21,010 nucleotides of DNA from DASYSL01 sp036003365. GTDB lineage: Bacteria > Eisenbacteria > RBG-16-71-46 > DASYSL01. The DNA is taken from the NCBI GenBank assembly GCA_036003365.1, contig DASYSL010000191.1, positions 1 through 21,010 on the forward strand, read 5' to 3'. A program made the position numbers and the translations under genes. Positions 10,200-18,352 of the stretch are shown piece after piece; the first letter of the stretch is position 1, and each line of letters opens with the position of its first letter. The notes under the pieces are model-generated. The model was not told the origin of the DNA, made no database searches, and was given only the letters and a program-made list of their open reading frames with translations.

Positions 10200-10232
10200 A
10201 AAACCGGAAAGCCCGATGGGACAGAGCCTTCC
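10200..10232 (-). terminator. Terminator after the molybdenum hydroxylase operon
   Basis: On the minus strand GGAAGGCT, an 11-nt loop and GGCTTTCC form an 8-bp stem with two G-U pairs, followed by GGTTTT. It begins 68 nt past the FAD-subunit stop. The rest of the 253-bp gap (10048-10300) contains no recognisable gene or promoter. Confidence 0.45.
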
Positions 10233-10300
10233 GCCTCGACCGACGCTCGTGCGCCTCGTTCGGAGAGTTGGATGAGCAATCGCCGTGCCGTGGCGGCGCG

Positions 10301-11188
10301 TTACTTGCGCTTGGCGGCGATGCGGAGAAATTGCTCCAGCAAGTTGCCCGCCACGATGCGGCGATATTCGCGGTCGGATCGGATGTCGTCGATGGGCGAA
10401 AGATCGCGCTCGAGCGCGGCCAGGGCGCGGGCCACGGCGGGCGCCGTGAGCTTCTCGTCGAGCAGCGCTTCCTCGGCGGCACGCGCGCGCAGCGGCACCG
10501 GCGCCATGCTGCCGTAAGCCAGACGCACCTGCTCGACCAGCCCGTCGCGATCGAGCCGTAGAAGTCCGGCGAATACGACCTTGGAGATGCTCTGCGCGCG
10601 CCGCGTGCCGACCTTGCGGAAGAAGTGCGTGGCGCGGGCGGCCGGCGGCGGCAAGTCGACGGCCACGATCAGCTCGCCCGGCGCGAGCGCGAGCTGGCGA
10701 TAGCCGCGGTAGAAGCTCTCGAAGGGCAGCGTGCGCCCGCCGCGCGCCGAGCGCGTCTGCACGATGGCGTCGTACGCCAGGAGCGCCGGCAGCGAGTCGC
10801 CGGCCGGCGAAGCGTTGGCGATATTGCCGGCGATGGTGGCGCGGTTCTGGATCTGGCGCCCGCCCACTTCCGCCGCCGCGGCGGCGAGGGCCGGGTAACG
10901 GCGCGCGAGCACGGGATGCTCGCGGATCTGCGACATGGTGGTGGTGGCGCCGAGGCGCGTCGCCTCGCCGATCGTGCGAATGCCGCGCAGCTCGCGCACG
11001 CTCCACAGATCGACGAACCTTTGAGCGTCCAGCGTGCCGGCGTTCAAGTACACGTAGAGATCCGTGCCGCCGGCGAGGGGCACGGCCAGAGGGCTCGCGC
11101 CGTTCTTCCCCGCCGGATCGACTTGCGCCAGCGCTTCGGCCAGCGTCTTGGGCCGGATGATCTCGAGCGGCGTGAGCGCCGATCTCAC
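10301..11188 (-). CDS. Xanthine dehydrogenase/CoxM-type FAD-binding subunit
   Basis: A 295-aa medium subunit of a three-subunit molybdenum hydroxylase. It passes electrons from the 2Fe-2S subunit to FAD and then to an acceptor. The N-terminal FAD domain shows LAGGTDLYVYLN (about 38-49). The second FAD motif is TIAGNIANASPAGDSLPALLAYDA, about 115-138, given here across two pieces: TIAGNIANASP and AGDSLPALLAY. The conserved C-terminal domain follows (VGTRRAQSISKV and onward). Length matches the family. The start is GTG at 11188, overlapping the preceding stop as GTGA. No strong Shine-Dalgarno is visible, so translation probably depends on coupling. It is the last gene of the operon. Confidence 0.93.
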   Translation of the reverse strand: MRSALTPLEIIRPKTLAEALAQVDPAGKNGASPLAVPLAGGTDLYVYLNAGTLDAQRFVDLWSVRELRGIRTIGEATRLGATTTMSQIREHPVLARRYPALAAAAAEVGGRQIQNRATIAGNIANASPAGDSLPALLAYDAIVQTRSARGGRTLPFESFYRGYRQLALAPGELIVAVDLPPPAARATHFFRKVGTRRAQSISKVVFAGLLRLDRDGLVEQVRLAYGSMAPVPLRARAAEEALLDEKLTAPAVARALAALERDLSPIDDIRSDREYRRIVAGNLLEQFLRIAAKRK

Positions 11189-11667
11189 GACGAGCGCCCG
11201 CCGCGGGCCGCCGCACGCACCGCGTCCACGATTTTCTGGTAGCCCGTGCAGCGGCACAGATTGCCGGCCAGCGCCTCGCGCACCTCGTTCTCGCTCGGCA
11301 CCTTTCCCTTCATGCGCGTGAGCAGCTCGTGGGCGGAGACCAGCATGCCGGGCGTGCAGATCCCGCACTGCGCGCCGCCGCCTTCCACGAACAGGCGCTG
11401 CAAGGGCGTGAGCCGCCCGTCCTTGGCGAGACCTTCGACGGTCAGAATCTTGGCGCCGTCCGCCTGCACGGCAGGCACGAGGCACGAGTTCACGCTTCGC
11501 CCGTCGATGAGCACGGTGCACGCGCCGCACTCCCCTTCCCCGCAACCTTCCTTGGTGCCGGTGAGCTTGCACTCGTCACGCAGCACGTCGAGCAGACGCT
11601 TCATGGGCGGCACGCGCACGCGATGCGCCTTGCCGTTCACGGTGAAGCGGAGCGTGACGTCGCTCAC
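11185..11667 (-). CDS. Xanthine dehydrogenase/CoxS-type 2Fe-2S subunit
   Basis: A 160-aa small subunit carrying two [2Fe-2S] clusters that relay electrons from the molybdenum site to FAD. The plant-ferredoxin-type cluster is held by Cys42, Cys47 and Cys50 (GCGEGECGACTVLIDG) and Cys62. The second cluster, in the helical domain, is held by Cys101 and Cys104 (QCGICTPGM) and Cys138 and Cys140 (GNLCRCTGY). All eight ligands are intact. Start is GTG at 11667, overlapping the large-subunit stop as GTGA, and its own stop overlaps the FAD-subunit start the same way. Coupling of this kind fits the equal stoichiometry of the complex. Confidence 0.95.
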   Translation of the reverse strand: MSDVTLRFTVNGKAHRVRVPPMKRLLDVLRDECKLTGTKEGCGEGECGACTVLIDGRSVNSCLVPAVQADGAKILTVEGLAKDGRLTPLQRLFVEGGGAQCGICTPGMLVSAHELLTRMKGKVPSENEVREALAGNLCRCTGYQKIVDAVRAAARGGRSS

Positions 11668-13997
11668 GTCGCACTCGCCGCGTGGGCCGCGCGCAAGGCG
11701 TGCAGGACCTTCTCGGGCAGCACGGGGATTTCATCGAGGTGCAACCCGGTGGCGTGCGCCACCGCGGCGATCACGGCGGGCGCCGGCACGTCCATGGGCA
11801 GCTCGCCCACGCCCTTGGCGCCGAATGGTCCGCGCGAATACGGGATCTCGACGATCTCGACGTCGAGAGTGGGCACATCCATCGAAGTCGGAATGATGTA
11901 GTTCGTGAGCTGGTGGTTCCAGATGCGGCCGTCCTTCCAGCGCACGTCCTCGAGCAGCGCCCAGCCGAGCCCCTGCACGATCCCGCCTTCGATTTGCCCT
12001 GCCGCCAGCACGGGATGGATCGCTTTGCCGATGTCGTGCGCGGTGGTCACGCCGATCAAGTTCGTCTCGCCCGTGTCGAGATCGACCTCCACCTCGACCG
12101 TGCACGCCGCGTACGAGAACACGCCGTAGGCGTCGCCGCGATACGTGTCGTCGTCCCATTGCAGCTCGGCCGGGCGCTGATAGCGATGCTCGGCGCGCAG
12201 CGGCCCGCGCTCGGCCAGGTAGCGGCGCGCGGCGCGCTCGAACGCCGCCGCATCCGCGAGCTCGGCGCCGGCAAAGGCAGACAGCTCGCTCTTGAGCTTG
12301 CGCGCCGCCTCGACCAGCATGCCGCCCACCACCATGCAGGTGCGCGAAGCGACGGTGGGTCCGCTGTCGGGCACCAAGCCCGTGTCGGGCGTTTCGATGT
12401 CCACGAACTCCGCCGGCATGCCGAGCGCGTCGCCGACCATCTGCGCGAAGATCGTGCGCGTGCCTTGGCCGATCTCGGTCGACGCCGAGAGGATGCGCGG
12501 CCGGCCCTTGGGCGTGACGTCCACGGCGGCGAGCGAGGCCAGCTTCACCTCTCCTCCGCCGGTGAAACCCGCGCCGTGGTAGACGAGCGCCAAGCCGATG
12601 CCGCGGCGCACGCGGCGCCCGCGCCCGTCGAACTTGCCGGAGCGCTCGGCCTTGGCTGCCACCGCGTTCTCCTGCGTGTAGCGCTTGCGCTTGGTCTCGT
12701 AGTGCGCGCGGCGCACGGTGCGCTCCAGCACCTCGTGCGCGCCGACGCTCTCGGTCAGCACCTGGCCCGTGGGCGTGATGTCGCCCTCGCGGTACGCATT
12801 GCGCCGCCGCACTTCGAGCGGATCGAGCTTGAGCCGGCCGGCGACGGCGTCCATATGGCATTCCATGGCGAACTGCGTCTGTGGCGCGCCGAAGCCGCGG
12901 AAGGCGCCGTTGGGCGGCGTGTTGGTGGCGACGGCGCGGGCGCGAATCGTGGTGTTGGCGCAGCGGTACGGCCCGGCGGCGTGGATGGCGCCGCGCGACA
13001 GGACGACCGGCGACAGCGTGACGTACGCGCCCCCGTCCATCACCGTGTCGATGTCGAGCGCGAGCAGTGACCCGTCCTTGTCGACGAGCGAGCGAATGCG
13101 CGTCACGGACGGATGCCGCTTGGTGGTGGCGGCGATGTCTTCCAACCGGTCGTAGACGATCTTGACCGGCTTGCCGCTCTTCCAGGCCAGGAGTGCGGCG
13201 TGGGCGCCGATCACCGACGGATACTCTTCCTTGCCCCCGAAGCCGCCGCCGGTGACCGTTTGCACCACGCGCACCTTCTCGGCCGGCAGGCCGAAGACGC
13301 GCATCAGCGCTTTGTGCACGTAATACGGGCACTGGAGCGAGCCGCGCACGAGGAGCCCGCCGTCGCCCGTACGCTCGGCCATCATCGCGTTGTTCTCGAT
13401 GTAGAGCTGCTCCTGGTGGCCCGTGCGATACGTGCCCTCGACGAGCACGGTGCCCGCGAGACCCGCTGAGTGCAGCGCCGCCCGCGCATCGCCGCGCGCG
13501 ATCGTGATCTCCTTGAAAATGTTCGTGTCCTTGTAGAGCAGCTGCTTGCGCGCCAGCGACTGCTCCACCGTGAGCACGGGCTCGAGCGGCTCGACCTCCA
13601 CGCGCACGGCGCGTAGCGCTCGCTCGACATGCTCGGCGCTCTCGTGCGCGAGCAGCAAGATCGGCTCCTCGGCATGGCGGATTTCGGTCGACGCGAGCAG
13701 CGGCTGATCGTCTTCGATGAGGGCGACGACGTTGTCGCCCGGAATGTCCTTGTGATCGACGACGACGACGCCCGTCCAATCGAATGCCGGATCGAACGCG
13801 ATCTGGCGGATGCGTCCGCGAGCCACGGTGGAGCGCACGGTGCGGCCATGGAGGACGCCGGGGATCCGCAAATCGTCCAGGTAGAGCGCGGTCCCGGTGA
13901 CCTTCTCGTAGGCCTCGAGCTTGGGAATGGAGGTGCCCACCGAGCCGTTCGAAGACACCGCTTTCGGGGCTCGGCCGGGCTGCCGGACGCGGGGCAT
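11664..13997 (-). CDS. Xanthine dehydrogenase-family molybdopterin-binding catalytic subunit
   Basis: A 777-aa large subunit holding the molybdenum cofactor where the substrate is hydroxylated. It opens with the family domain EKVTGTALYLDDLRIPG. Active-site segments follow: GGGFGGKE (about 250-257), NGAFRGFGAPQ (about 363-373), HGAGFTGGGE (474-483), STEIGQGTR (506-514) and GAKGVGE (726-732). Glu732 matches the catalytic base of bovine xanthine oxidase (Glu1261). Glu257 and Arg367 match the purine-contacting Glu802 and Arg880. The Cys loop of true CO dehydrogenase is absent, so a purine or similar heterocycle is likelier than CO. ATG at 13997 has no Shine-Dalgarno. Gene order is large, FeS, FAD. 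No XdhC-type maturation factor is in the window. Confidence 0.9.
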   Translation of the reverse strand: MPRVRQPGRAPKAVSSNGSVGTSIPKLEAYEKVTGTALYLDDLRIPGVLHGRTVRSTVARGRIRQIAFDPAFDWTGVVVVDHKDIPGDNVVALIEDDQPLLASTEIRHAEEPILLLAHESAEHVERALRAVRVEVEPLEPVLTVEQSLARKQLLYKDTNIFKEITIARGDARAALHSAGLAGTVLVEGTYRTGHQEQLYIENNAMMAERTGDGGLLVRGSLQCPYYVHKALMRVFGLPAEKVRVVQTVTGGGFGGKEEYPSVIGAHAALLAWKSGKPVKIVYDRLEDIAATTKRHPSVTRIRSLVDKDGSLLALDIDTVMDGGAYVTLSPVVLSRGAIHAAGPYRCANTTIRARAVATNTPPNGAFRGFGAPQTQFAMECHMDAVAGRLKLDPLEVRRRNAYREGDITPTGQVLTESVGAHEVLERTVRRAHYETKRKRYTQENAVAAKAERSGKFDGRGRRVRRGIGLALVYHGAGFTGGGEVKLASLAAVDVTPKGRPRILSASTEIGQGTRTIFAQMVGDALGMPAEFVDIETPDTGLVPDSGPTVASRTCMVVGGMLVEAARKLKSELSAFAGAELADAAAFERAARRYLAERGPLRAEHRYQRPAELQWDDDTYRGDAYGVFSYAACTVEVEVDLDTGETNLIGVTTAHDIGKAIHPVLAAGQIEGGIVQGLGWALLEDVRWKDGRIWNHQLTNYIIPTSMDVPTLDVEIVEIPYSRGPFGAKGVGELPMDVPAPAVIAAVAHATGLHLDEIPVLPEKVLHALRAAHAASAT

Positions 13998-14001
13998 GCG
14001 G

Positions 14002-14034
14002 CACACATTAGCGTGTGTGGCGCATTTGCGCCAA
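14002..14034. promoter_or_regulatory. Two adjacent inverted repeats in the divergent control region
   Basis: In the 115-bp gap between the hydroxylase operon and the divergent membrane-protein gene lie CACACA-N6-TGTGTG (14002-14019) and GGCGCA-TT-TGCGCC (14019-14032), both perfect and directly adjoining. A weak sigma-70-like pair on the minus strand overlaps them: TTGGCG (14029-14034), 18 nt, then TAATGT (14005-14010). They would place transcription start at or next to the ATG at 13997. Operators for a dimeric regulator are a reasonable reading but not shown. Confidence 0.35.
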
Positions 14035-14112
14035 GCCAAGCGCGCCCGTGCGCCGGCATGAACGACGGCGTATGCTCGGCAGCCGGTTCGAGAATCGGCC
14101 AGGGGAGGCGCG

Positions 14113-16377
14113 ATGACCAACATGGCGTGGGTGGCAGGGCTCGCGTTTTGGGAGGCAATCGTTCTCGTCCTGTTCGCCATCTGGATCCTGAAAGTGTCCT
14201 CGGACGCGACCCGGCGCGAACGTCAATTCGAGGAGCGCATCCGGCGCCTCGAGGACACGCTCGCCGCCCGCGGACTCAGCACGGGGCCCGCTCCAGCGCC
14301 GCAATCGGTCTCCCTACCCGCACCCGTGCTGGTTGCGCCTGCGCCTCCGCCACCCCTCGCGGCCCCCGCTCCTGCTCCCAAGCCGCGATCCGCCATGAGT
14401 GTCTCGCAAATGGAAGAGTGGGTCGGCAGCGTGTGGCTCCAGAACGCCGGCTCGGTCCTGGTGCTGGTCGGCGTCTTCTTCCTCATTCTCTGGGGTTACT
14501 CGACCGGGAAGCTGGGGCCGGAGGCCCTGGTCGCCGCCGGCGTGGCGATGGGGCTCGGATTCCTCTGGCGCGGCGACCGCGTGACACGCACCACGCCCGC
14601 GTTCGGACATGCGCTGCTCGGCATCGGCGTGGGCATTGTCTACCTGTCGCTGTACGTCGGCCACGTGCAGCTCGGCGTGCTGCCGCGCGCGGTGGCGCTC
14701 ACGTTGCTCGTCCTCGTGTCGATCGGCTCGATCCCTCTCGGCCTGCGCTACCGCGTGCAGACGATCGCCATGCTCGGCGTCATCGGCGCTTTCGTGCCTC
14801 CGCTCCTCGGCGCGTGGCTGCCGCTCGCCGGCTTCGCGCTCGGCCCGGCAACTCTCCTCGCCTATCTCGCGGGCGTTGGCCTCTCCGTGTACGCGCTCTC
14901 GGCGCGTGCGGGCTGGAGCCGCCTCGACCTCACGGCCTTGGTGCTGGCGACCATCACCTGGGGCGCATCGGTGACTGGCTCGTGGACGTGGCCCATCGAG
15001 ATCGGCCTGGCCGCGATGTTCGTGCTCTACGGCCTGGCGCCTTTGCCGGCAACGGCGCGCCGGCCGGGGAAGCCGCGCGTGAGCGACATGGCGGTGATCG
15101 CCATGGCACCGTTTCTGTTCACCCTCGTGTCGGTCTCGTTCATCGCGTCCGCCGACCGCCATGCGGTCGCTGTTTTGTCACTCGTGTTGACCGCGATCTA
15201 TGCGGCGGCCGCGGCGTGGACCGATTCCGTGCGCCCCGAGCGCGATCTGTGGAAAGCGCTGACCGCGGCCTCGGTGCTCTTCCTCACTCTCGGCCTGCAA
15301 CGAGCCGTGGGCGATCAAAGCACGACCATGGCCTGGGCGCTCGAAGGATTGTTCCTCGTCACCTTTGGCTTGCGCGCCAAGAGCGGCTGGCTGCGCGGCT
15401 GTGGCACGGTCGTGACCGCAGTGTCCGTGCTCGCGCTCGTGTTTCGCCTGGGCGAAGGATGGAGTGCTGCGGGCGCCTTTCCCTTCCTGAACGCGCATGC
15501 GGTGCGCGACCTGGCGGCCATTGCGTCCTTGCTCGTGGGCAGTCATGTGCTCGGTCGTGAGCGCAGCCGCCTCTCCTCGGATGAGCGCTTTCTGGCCGAA
15601 GGTTGGACGCTGCTCGGCAACGCCACGTTGGCCGCCTGGCTGGCGCGCGAGTGCTCGATTCTTGCCCTGCGCGTTTCGTCGAGCGATCACCTTCTGTGGG
15701 CGACCGCGAGCACGGGACTGGCGTGGACGGCGCAGACCGCGGTCTTGTTCGCGCGCGGCCTTCAGGCCAGAGCGGTGCTGCGCTGGGCGGCCTACACGCT
15801 GGCCATGCTCACCCTCGTTCTCGGCGTCGACGTCCTGATCGTCTACGGGTTCAACATCACGCCCGGCGAGCAAGCCGTGGTCTTCGTGTGGCTGGTCGTG
15901 CTCGCGGCGGCGATGACGCTGTGCGACCGCCTCGCGTCCGTGCGCGCCGATCTGCCCAAGACCGAGTGGAAGATGCCCGAAGCGTGGACCTTGGGCATTG
16001 TCGTTCTATGGATGGCGTGGACCGCCTGCGAAGCGCAATTCGTGGCCGCGTGGATCGGCGCCGATGCACGCCGAGAGGCAGTCCTCTCCGCGGCGTTCAC
16101 CAGCGCCGCGTGGCTCGCCGAAGCGACCGTGCTCACGATCCTCGGCTGGATTCGCAAGGCCGCGTTCCTGCGCTGGGTGGGCCTCGGCCTCTTCGGCTGG
16201 ACCGTGCTCAAGATCCTGCTCATCGATCTTCAGAGAGTGGACGTGTTCTGGCGCTTCCTGAGCGCGGTTCTGGCCGGCGTCGCGTTGCTCGCCGTGTCCT
16301 ACGCGTATCAGCGCAAGCGGAGGCTGGAGGCGGCGACGGAAACCGCATCCCCCGTTGTCTCTCCCGTTGAGAACTAG
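14113..16377 (+). CDS. DUF2339-type polytopic membrane protein
   Basis: A 754-aa membrane protein. An N-terminal membrane helix (about 5-27) is followed by a short coiled coil (RRERQFEERIRRLEDTL, about 34-50) and a Pro/Ala-rich linker (about 58-93). Then comes the DUF2339 start signature, MEEWVGSVWLQNAGSVLVLV-G (about 100-120). The remainder is a long chain of hydrophobic helices, roughly 18-20 in all, ending in a charged cytosolic-type tail (YQRKRRLEAATE). The biochemical role of this family is not known; proposals involve cell-envelope functions. ATG at 14113 has GGGGAGG 4 nt upstream. Its TAG overlaps the TAG of the convergent radical SAM gene within one CTAG. Transcription is divergent from the molybdenum hydroxylase. 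Confidence 0.85.
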   Translation: MTNMAWVAGLAFWEAIVLVLFAIWILKVSSDATRRERQFEERIRRLEDTLAARGLSTGPAPAPQSVSLPAPVLVAPAPPPPLAAPAPAPKPRSAMSVSQMEEWVGSVWLQNAGSVLVLVGVFFLILWGYSTGKLGPEALVAAGVAMGLGFLWRGDRVTRTTPAFGHALLGIGVGIVYLSLYVGHVQLGVLPRAVALTLLVLVSIGSIPLGLRYRVQTIAMLGVIGAFVPPLLGAWLPLAGFALGPATLLAYLAGVGLSVYALSARAGWSRLDLTALVLATITWGASVTGSWTWPIEIGLAAMFVLYGLAPLPATARRPGKPRVSDMAVIAMAPFLFTLVSVSFIASADRHAVAVLSLVLTAIYAAAAAWTDSVRPERDLWKALTAASVLFLTLGLQRAVGDQSTTMAWALEGLFLVTFGLRAKSGWLRGCGTVVTAVSVLALVFRLGEGWSAAGAFPFLNAHAVRDLAAIASLLVGSHVLGRERSRLSSDERFLAEGWTLLGNATLAAWLARECSILALRVSSSDHLLWATASTGLAWTAQTAVLFARGLQARAVLRWAAYTLAMLTLVLGVDVLIVYGFNITPGEQAVVFVWLVVLAAAMTLCDRLASVRADLPKTEWKMPEAWTLGIVVLWMAWTACEAQFVAAWIGADARREAVLSAAFTSAAWLAEATVLTILGWIRKAAFLRWVGLGLFGWTVLKILLIDLQRVDVFWRFLSAVLAGVALLAVSYAYQRKRRLEAATETASPVVSPVEN

Positions 16378-17720
16378 AGAGGAGCCGCCGGCTCCTCGAG
16401 GGGCTCCGCTCAGCAGTACCACGGCTCAGTGAGGTAAGGCACCGGCGCGCGGTCCATCCATTGGGTGCCGGGCACGCGCGAGCGCCCGCTCGCGGTCTGC
16501 CAGACGGCTTCGAAGATCTCGCGCCGCGAAGCACCGGCGGCGCTGCGCTCCTGGACGAGCATGTGCACCATTTCGTGCAGCTCGTCGACTTCTGGATCGG
16601 CATGGCGCCAGGGGTGGACGAGACGCTCGCGATCGAAGGCATCGACTTCCAAGTGCCCGAGAAGCTTCGAGCCCGCAGGCACGAGGAGGCGCAGCGCGAG
16701 CTGGATGGGCGGTAGCGCATCGACAAGATCATGCTGCTCGAGGAATCCCAGGAATTCGAGATAGTGCTCGCGCGTCATCCAGGGATGGAACGCGATGAAC
16801 GTGGGCTGCATCACGAGCCCCGCCTCGCGGCACAGCTCGAAAGCGCGCTCGAAGTCGGCGCGCGTGTGGCCCTTGTCGAGACGCGCGAGCACGGTGTCGT
16901 CGAGCGACTCGGCCGCGCTGGTGACGAACAGGCCTCCGGTGCGCACCAGCTCGGGCACGTGCTCGGCGTGGCGGAGCAGATGCTCGATCTTGATCGTGGC
17001 GTCGTAGGTCACGCCGGGGTGCTCGGCGTGCAAGGCGCGCACGATGGACAAGGCGTGCGTCGGGCCGTTCCAGAAATCGGGATCGCCAAACGTGACATGC
17101 GACGCGCCGGCCGCCACCTGCTGGCGGATGTCGGCGAGCACGATCTCGCGCGGCACGGCGCGGAAGCGCCCTTGGTAGACCGGCACCACCGGACAATGCC
17201 GGCACACGTGCTTGCAGCCGCGCGTCGTCTCCGTGTAGGCCACCAGCCGCTCGCGCCCCAACGTGTCCACCAGGCGCGCGTAGCGGTCGAGCGGCGGCAA
17301 GCCGCGCCGGTCGGGCACGCGGTACGCAAGGCGCGGCAATCCAGCGGCCGTGTCTGGCCGCTCACCGAGCGCCAGGCGCGCGAGATCTTCTTCGTATTCC
17401 CCGCCCAACACATGATCCACACCGAGGCTTCGCAAGTAGGCTTCGTTGGGCTGCGCGTAGAGCCCGTAGCACACGAGACGTGCGCCGGGATTCAGTGCGC
17501 GCAGGCGCGGAATCACGCGCGAGGCGAGGCGCGTGGCCGTGTGCATCGGCAGGTGAATGGCCACCAGCTCGGCCGCGCGCACGGCGGCCTCGTCGAGCGG
17601 CTCGACCGCGAGATCGTTGGCGCGCACGTCGCAGCCGGTCTCGGCGAGCCACGCCGCGGGCGAGGCAAGACCGAAAGGCTGGCGACCGAGGTCGTAGGTG
17701 GAGAGGAGTACGACGCGCAT
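16374..17720 (-). CDS. Radical SAM selenoprotein with C-terminal Cys-Sec-Ala-Glu-Pro tail
   Basis: A predicted 448-aa protein if the in-frame TGA at 16410-16412 is read as selenocysteine (residue 437); otherwise 436 aa. The N-terminal part (1-150) resembles a B12-binding-type Rossmann domain (RVVLLSTYD, LVAIHLPMHT, GGEYEEDL). The radical SAM core follows, with its 4Fe-4S ligands Cys169, Cys173 and Cys176 in TRGCKHVCRHC. It also has FGDPDFWNGP (221-230) and a conserved HPWMTREHYLEF. The end reads EPWYC-Sec-AEP-LEEPAAPL then TAG. I recall a named NCBI protein family of CUAEP/CCAEP-tail radical SAM proteins, and this matches it. A SECIS-like hairpin follows the TGA. ATG at 17720 lies 20 nt after nfuA, with only a weak GAGG site. 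The substrate is unknown. Confidence 0.88.
16379..16412 (-). promoter_or_regulatory. Predicted bacterial SECIS element with its UGA
   Basis: Counting along the minus-strand RNA, the UGA is followed by 12 nt, then GAGGAGCC, loop GGC, and GGCUCCUC: an 8-bp perfect stem whose loop is 21-23 nt past the UGA. Bacterial SECIS elements recruit SelB and lie inside the coding region. They typically have an apical loop 16-37 nt downstream with a G at its start, which fits. The same palindrome could also act as a weak terminator, but no T-run follows on either strand. Confidence 0.7.
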
Positions 17721-17740
17721 GAGGCGCGCTGCCTCAGGCG

Positions 17741-18343
17741 TCACGCGAGAGGCGAAGCGCCCCCGCCTTTCGCCGGCTGGTAGAACGGATTGGTTCCCGA
17801 GGCGTGATCCGTGGAGTCGACCACGTGTTTGATCTCGGGCACGGCGCGCTGGATCATGACCTCGACGCCCTGCTTGAGGGTCACGTTGGCCATGCCGCAG
17901 CCCTGGCAGCCGCCGCCGAGCTGGATGTAGGCGGTCTCGTCCTTCACGTCGAGCAGCATGACGAAGCCGCCGTGATCGGCGACCGCGGGATTGATCTGCT
18001 CGTCGAGCACCTGTTGCACGCGAACGGCGATGGGATCCTCGAAGAACGTATTCGGGTTCTCGATCTTGAATCCGCTGTCCATGGGATCGTCGAGGTAGTC
18101 GACCACCGCGCCCTCGAGCTTGGGCGCGCTCATCGCGTCGACCACGATCTTGAAGCCGCCGGCGTCGATCACCAGATCGTCGGGCGCCTTCTCGTCTTCC
18201 TCGATCAGCTCGAGCTCGTAACCGAAGCCGCCGGGACCGCGCCCACGGCCCGTGATGGCGACGCGCAGGGCCACGCCATGGCGATCGCCGTCCTTCAGGA
18301 TCTCGAGGACTTTGTCCCGCGCCGCTTCCGTGATGGTGACCAT
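17741..18343 (-). CDS. nfuA: NfuA-type iron-sulfur cluster carrier
   Basis: A 200-aa two-domain protein. The N-terminal half (about 1-95) resembles an A-type (HesB/IscA) scaffold (MVTITEAARDKVLEIL, GYELELI, FKIVVD) but lacks the three cluster cysteines, as in Escherichia coli NfuA. The C-terminal NifU-like domain (about 105-170) holds the cluster motif GGGCQGCGMANVTL with Cys146 and Cys149. The pair bridges a 4Fe-4S cluster between two subunits for delivery to client enzymes. ATG at 18343 has TAGGA 7 nt upstream and begins 9 nt after the ATP-grasp stop. The next gene, 20 nt on, encodes a radical SAM enzyme that needs a 4Fe-4S cluster, so it may be a dedicated supplier. Confidence 0.92.
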   Translation of the reverse strand: MVTITEAARDKVLEILKDGDRHGVALRVAITGRGRGPGGFGYELELIEEDEKAPDDLVIDAGGFKIVVDAMSAPKLEGAVVDYLDDPMDSGFKIENPNTFFEDPIAVRVQQVLDEQINPAVADHGGFVMLLDVKDETAYIQLGGGCQGCGMANVTLKQGVEVMIQRAVPEIKHVVDSTDHASGTNPFYQPAKGGGASPLA

Positions 18344-18352
18344 GCCAGCATC

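Noticed and set aside
13629..15560. 643-codon plus-strand frame across the hydroxylase start and the membrane-protein gene
   Set aside because: It spans two real genes in another frame, has an Arg-rich shadow composition, and would require translation through the divergent promoter region.
16379..16397. The hairpin between the convergent genes as a plain bidirectional terminator
   Set aside because: It lacks a T-run on both strands, lies inside the open frame after the TGA, and fits SECIS spacing better, although a secondary terminator role is not excluded.
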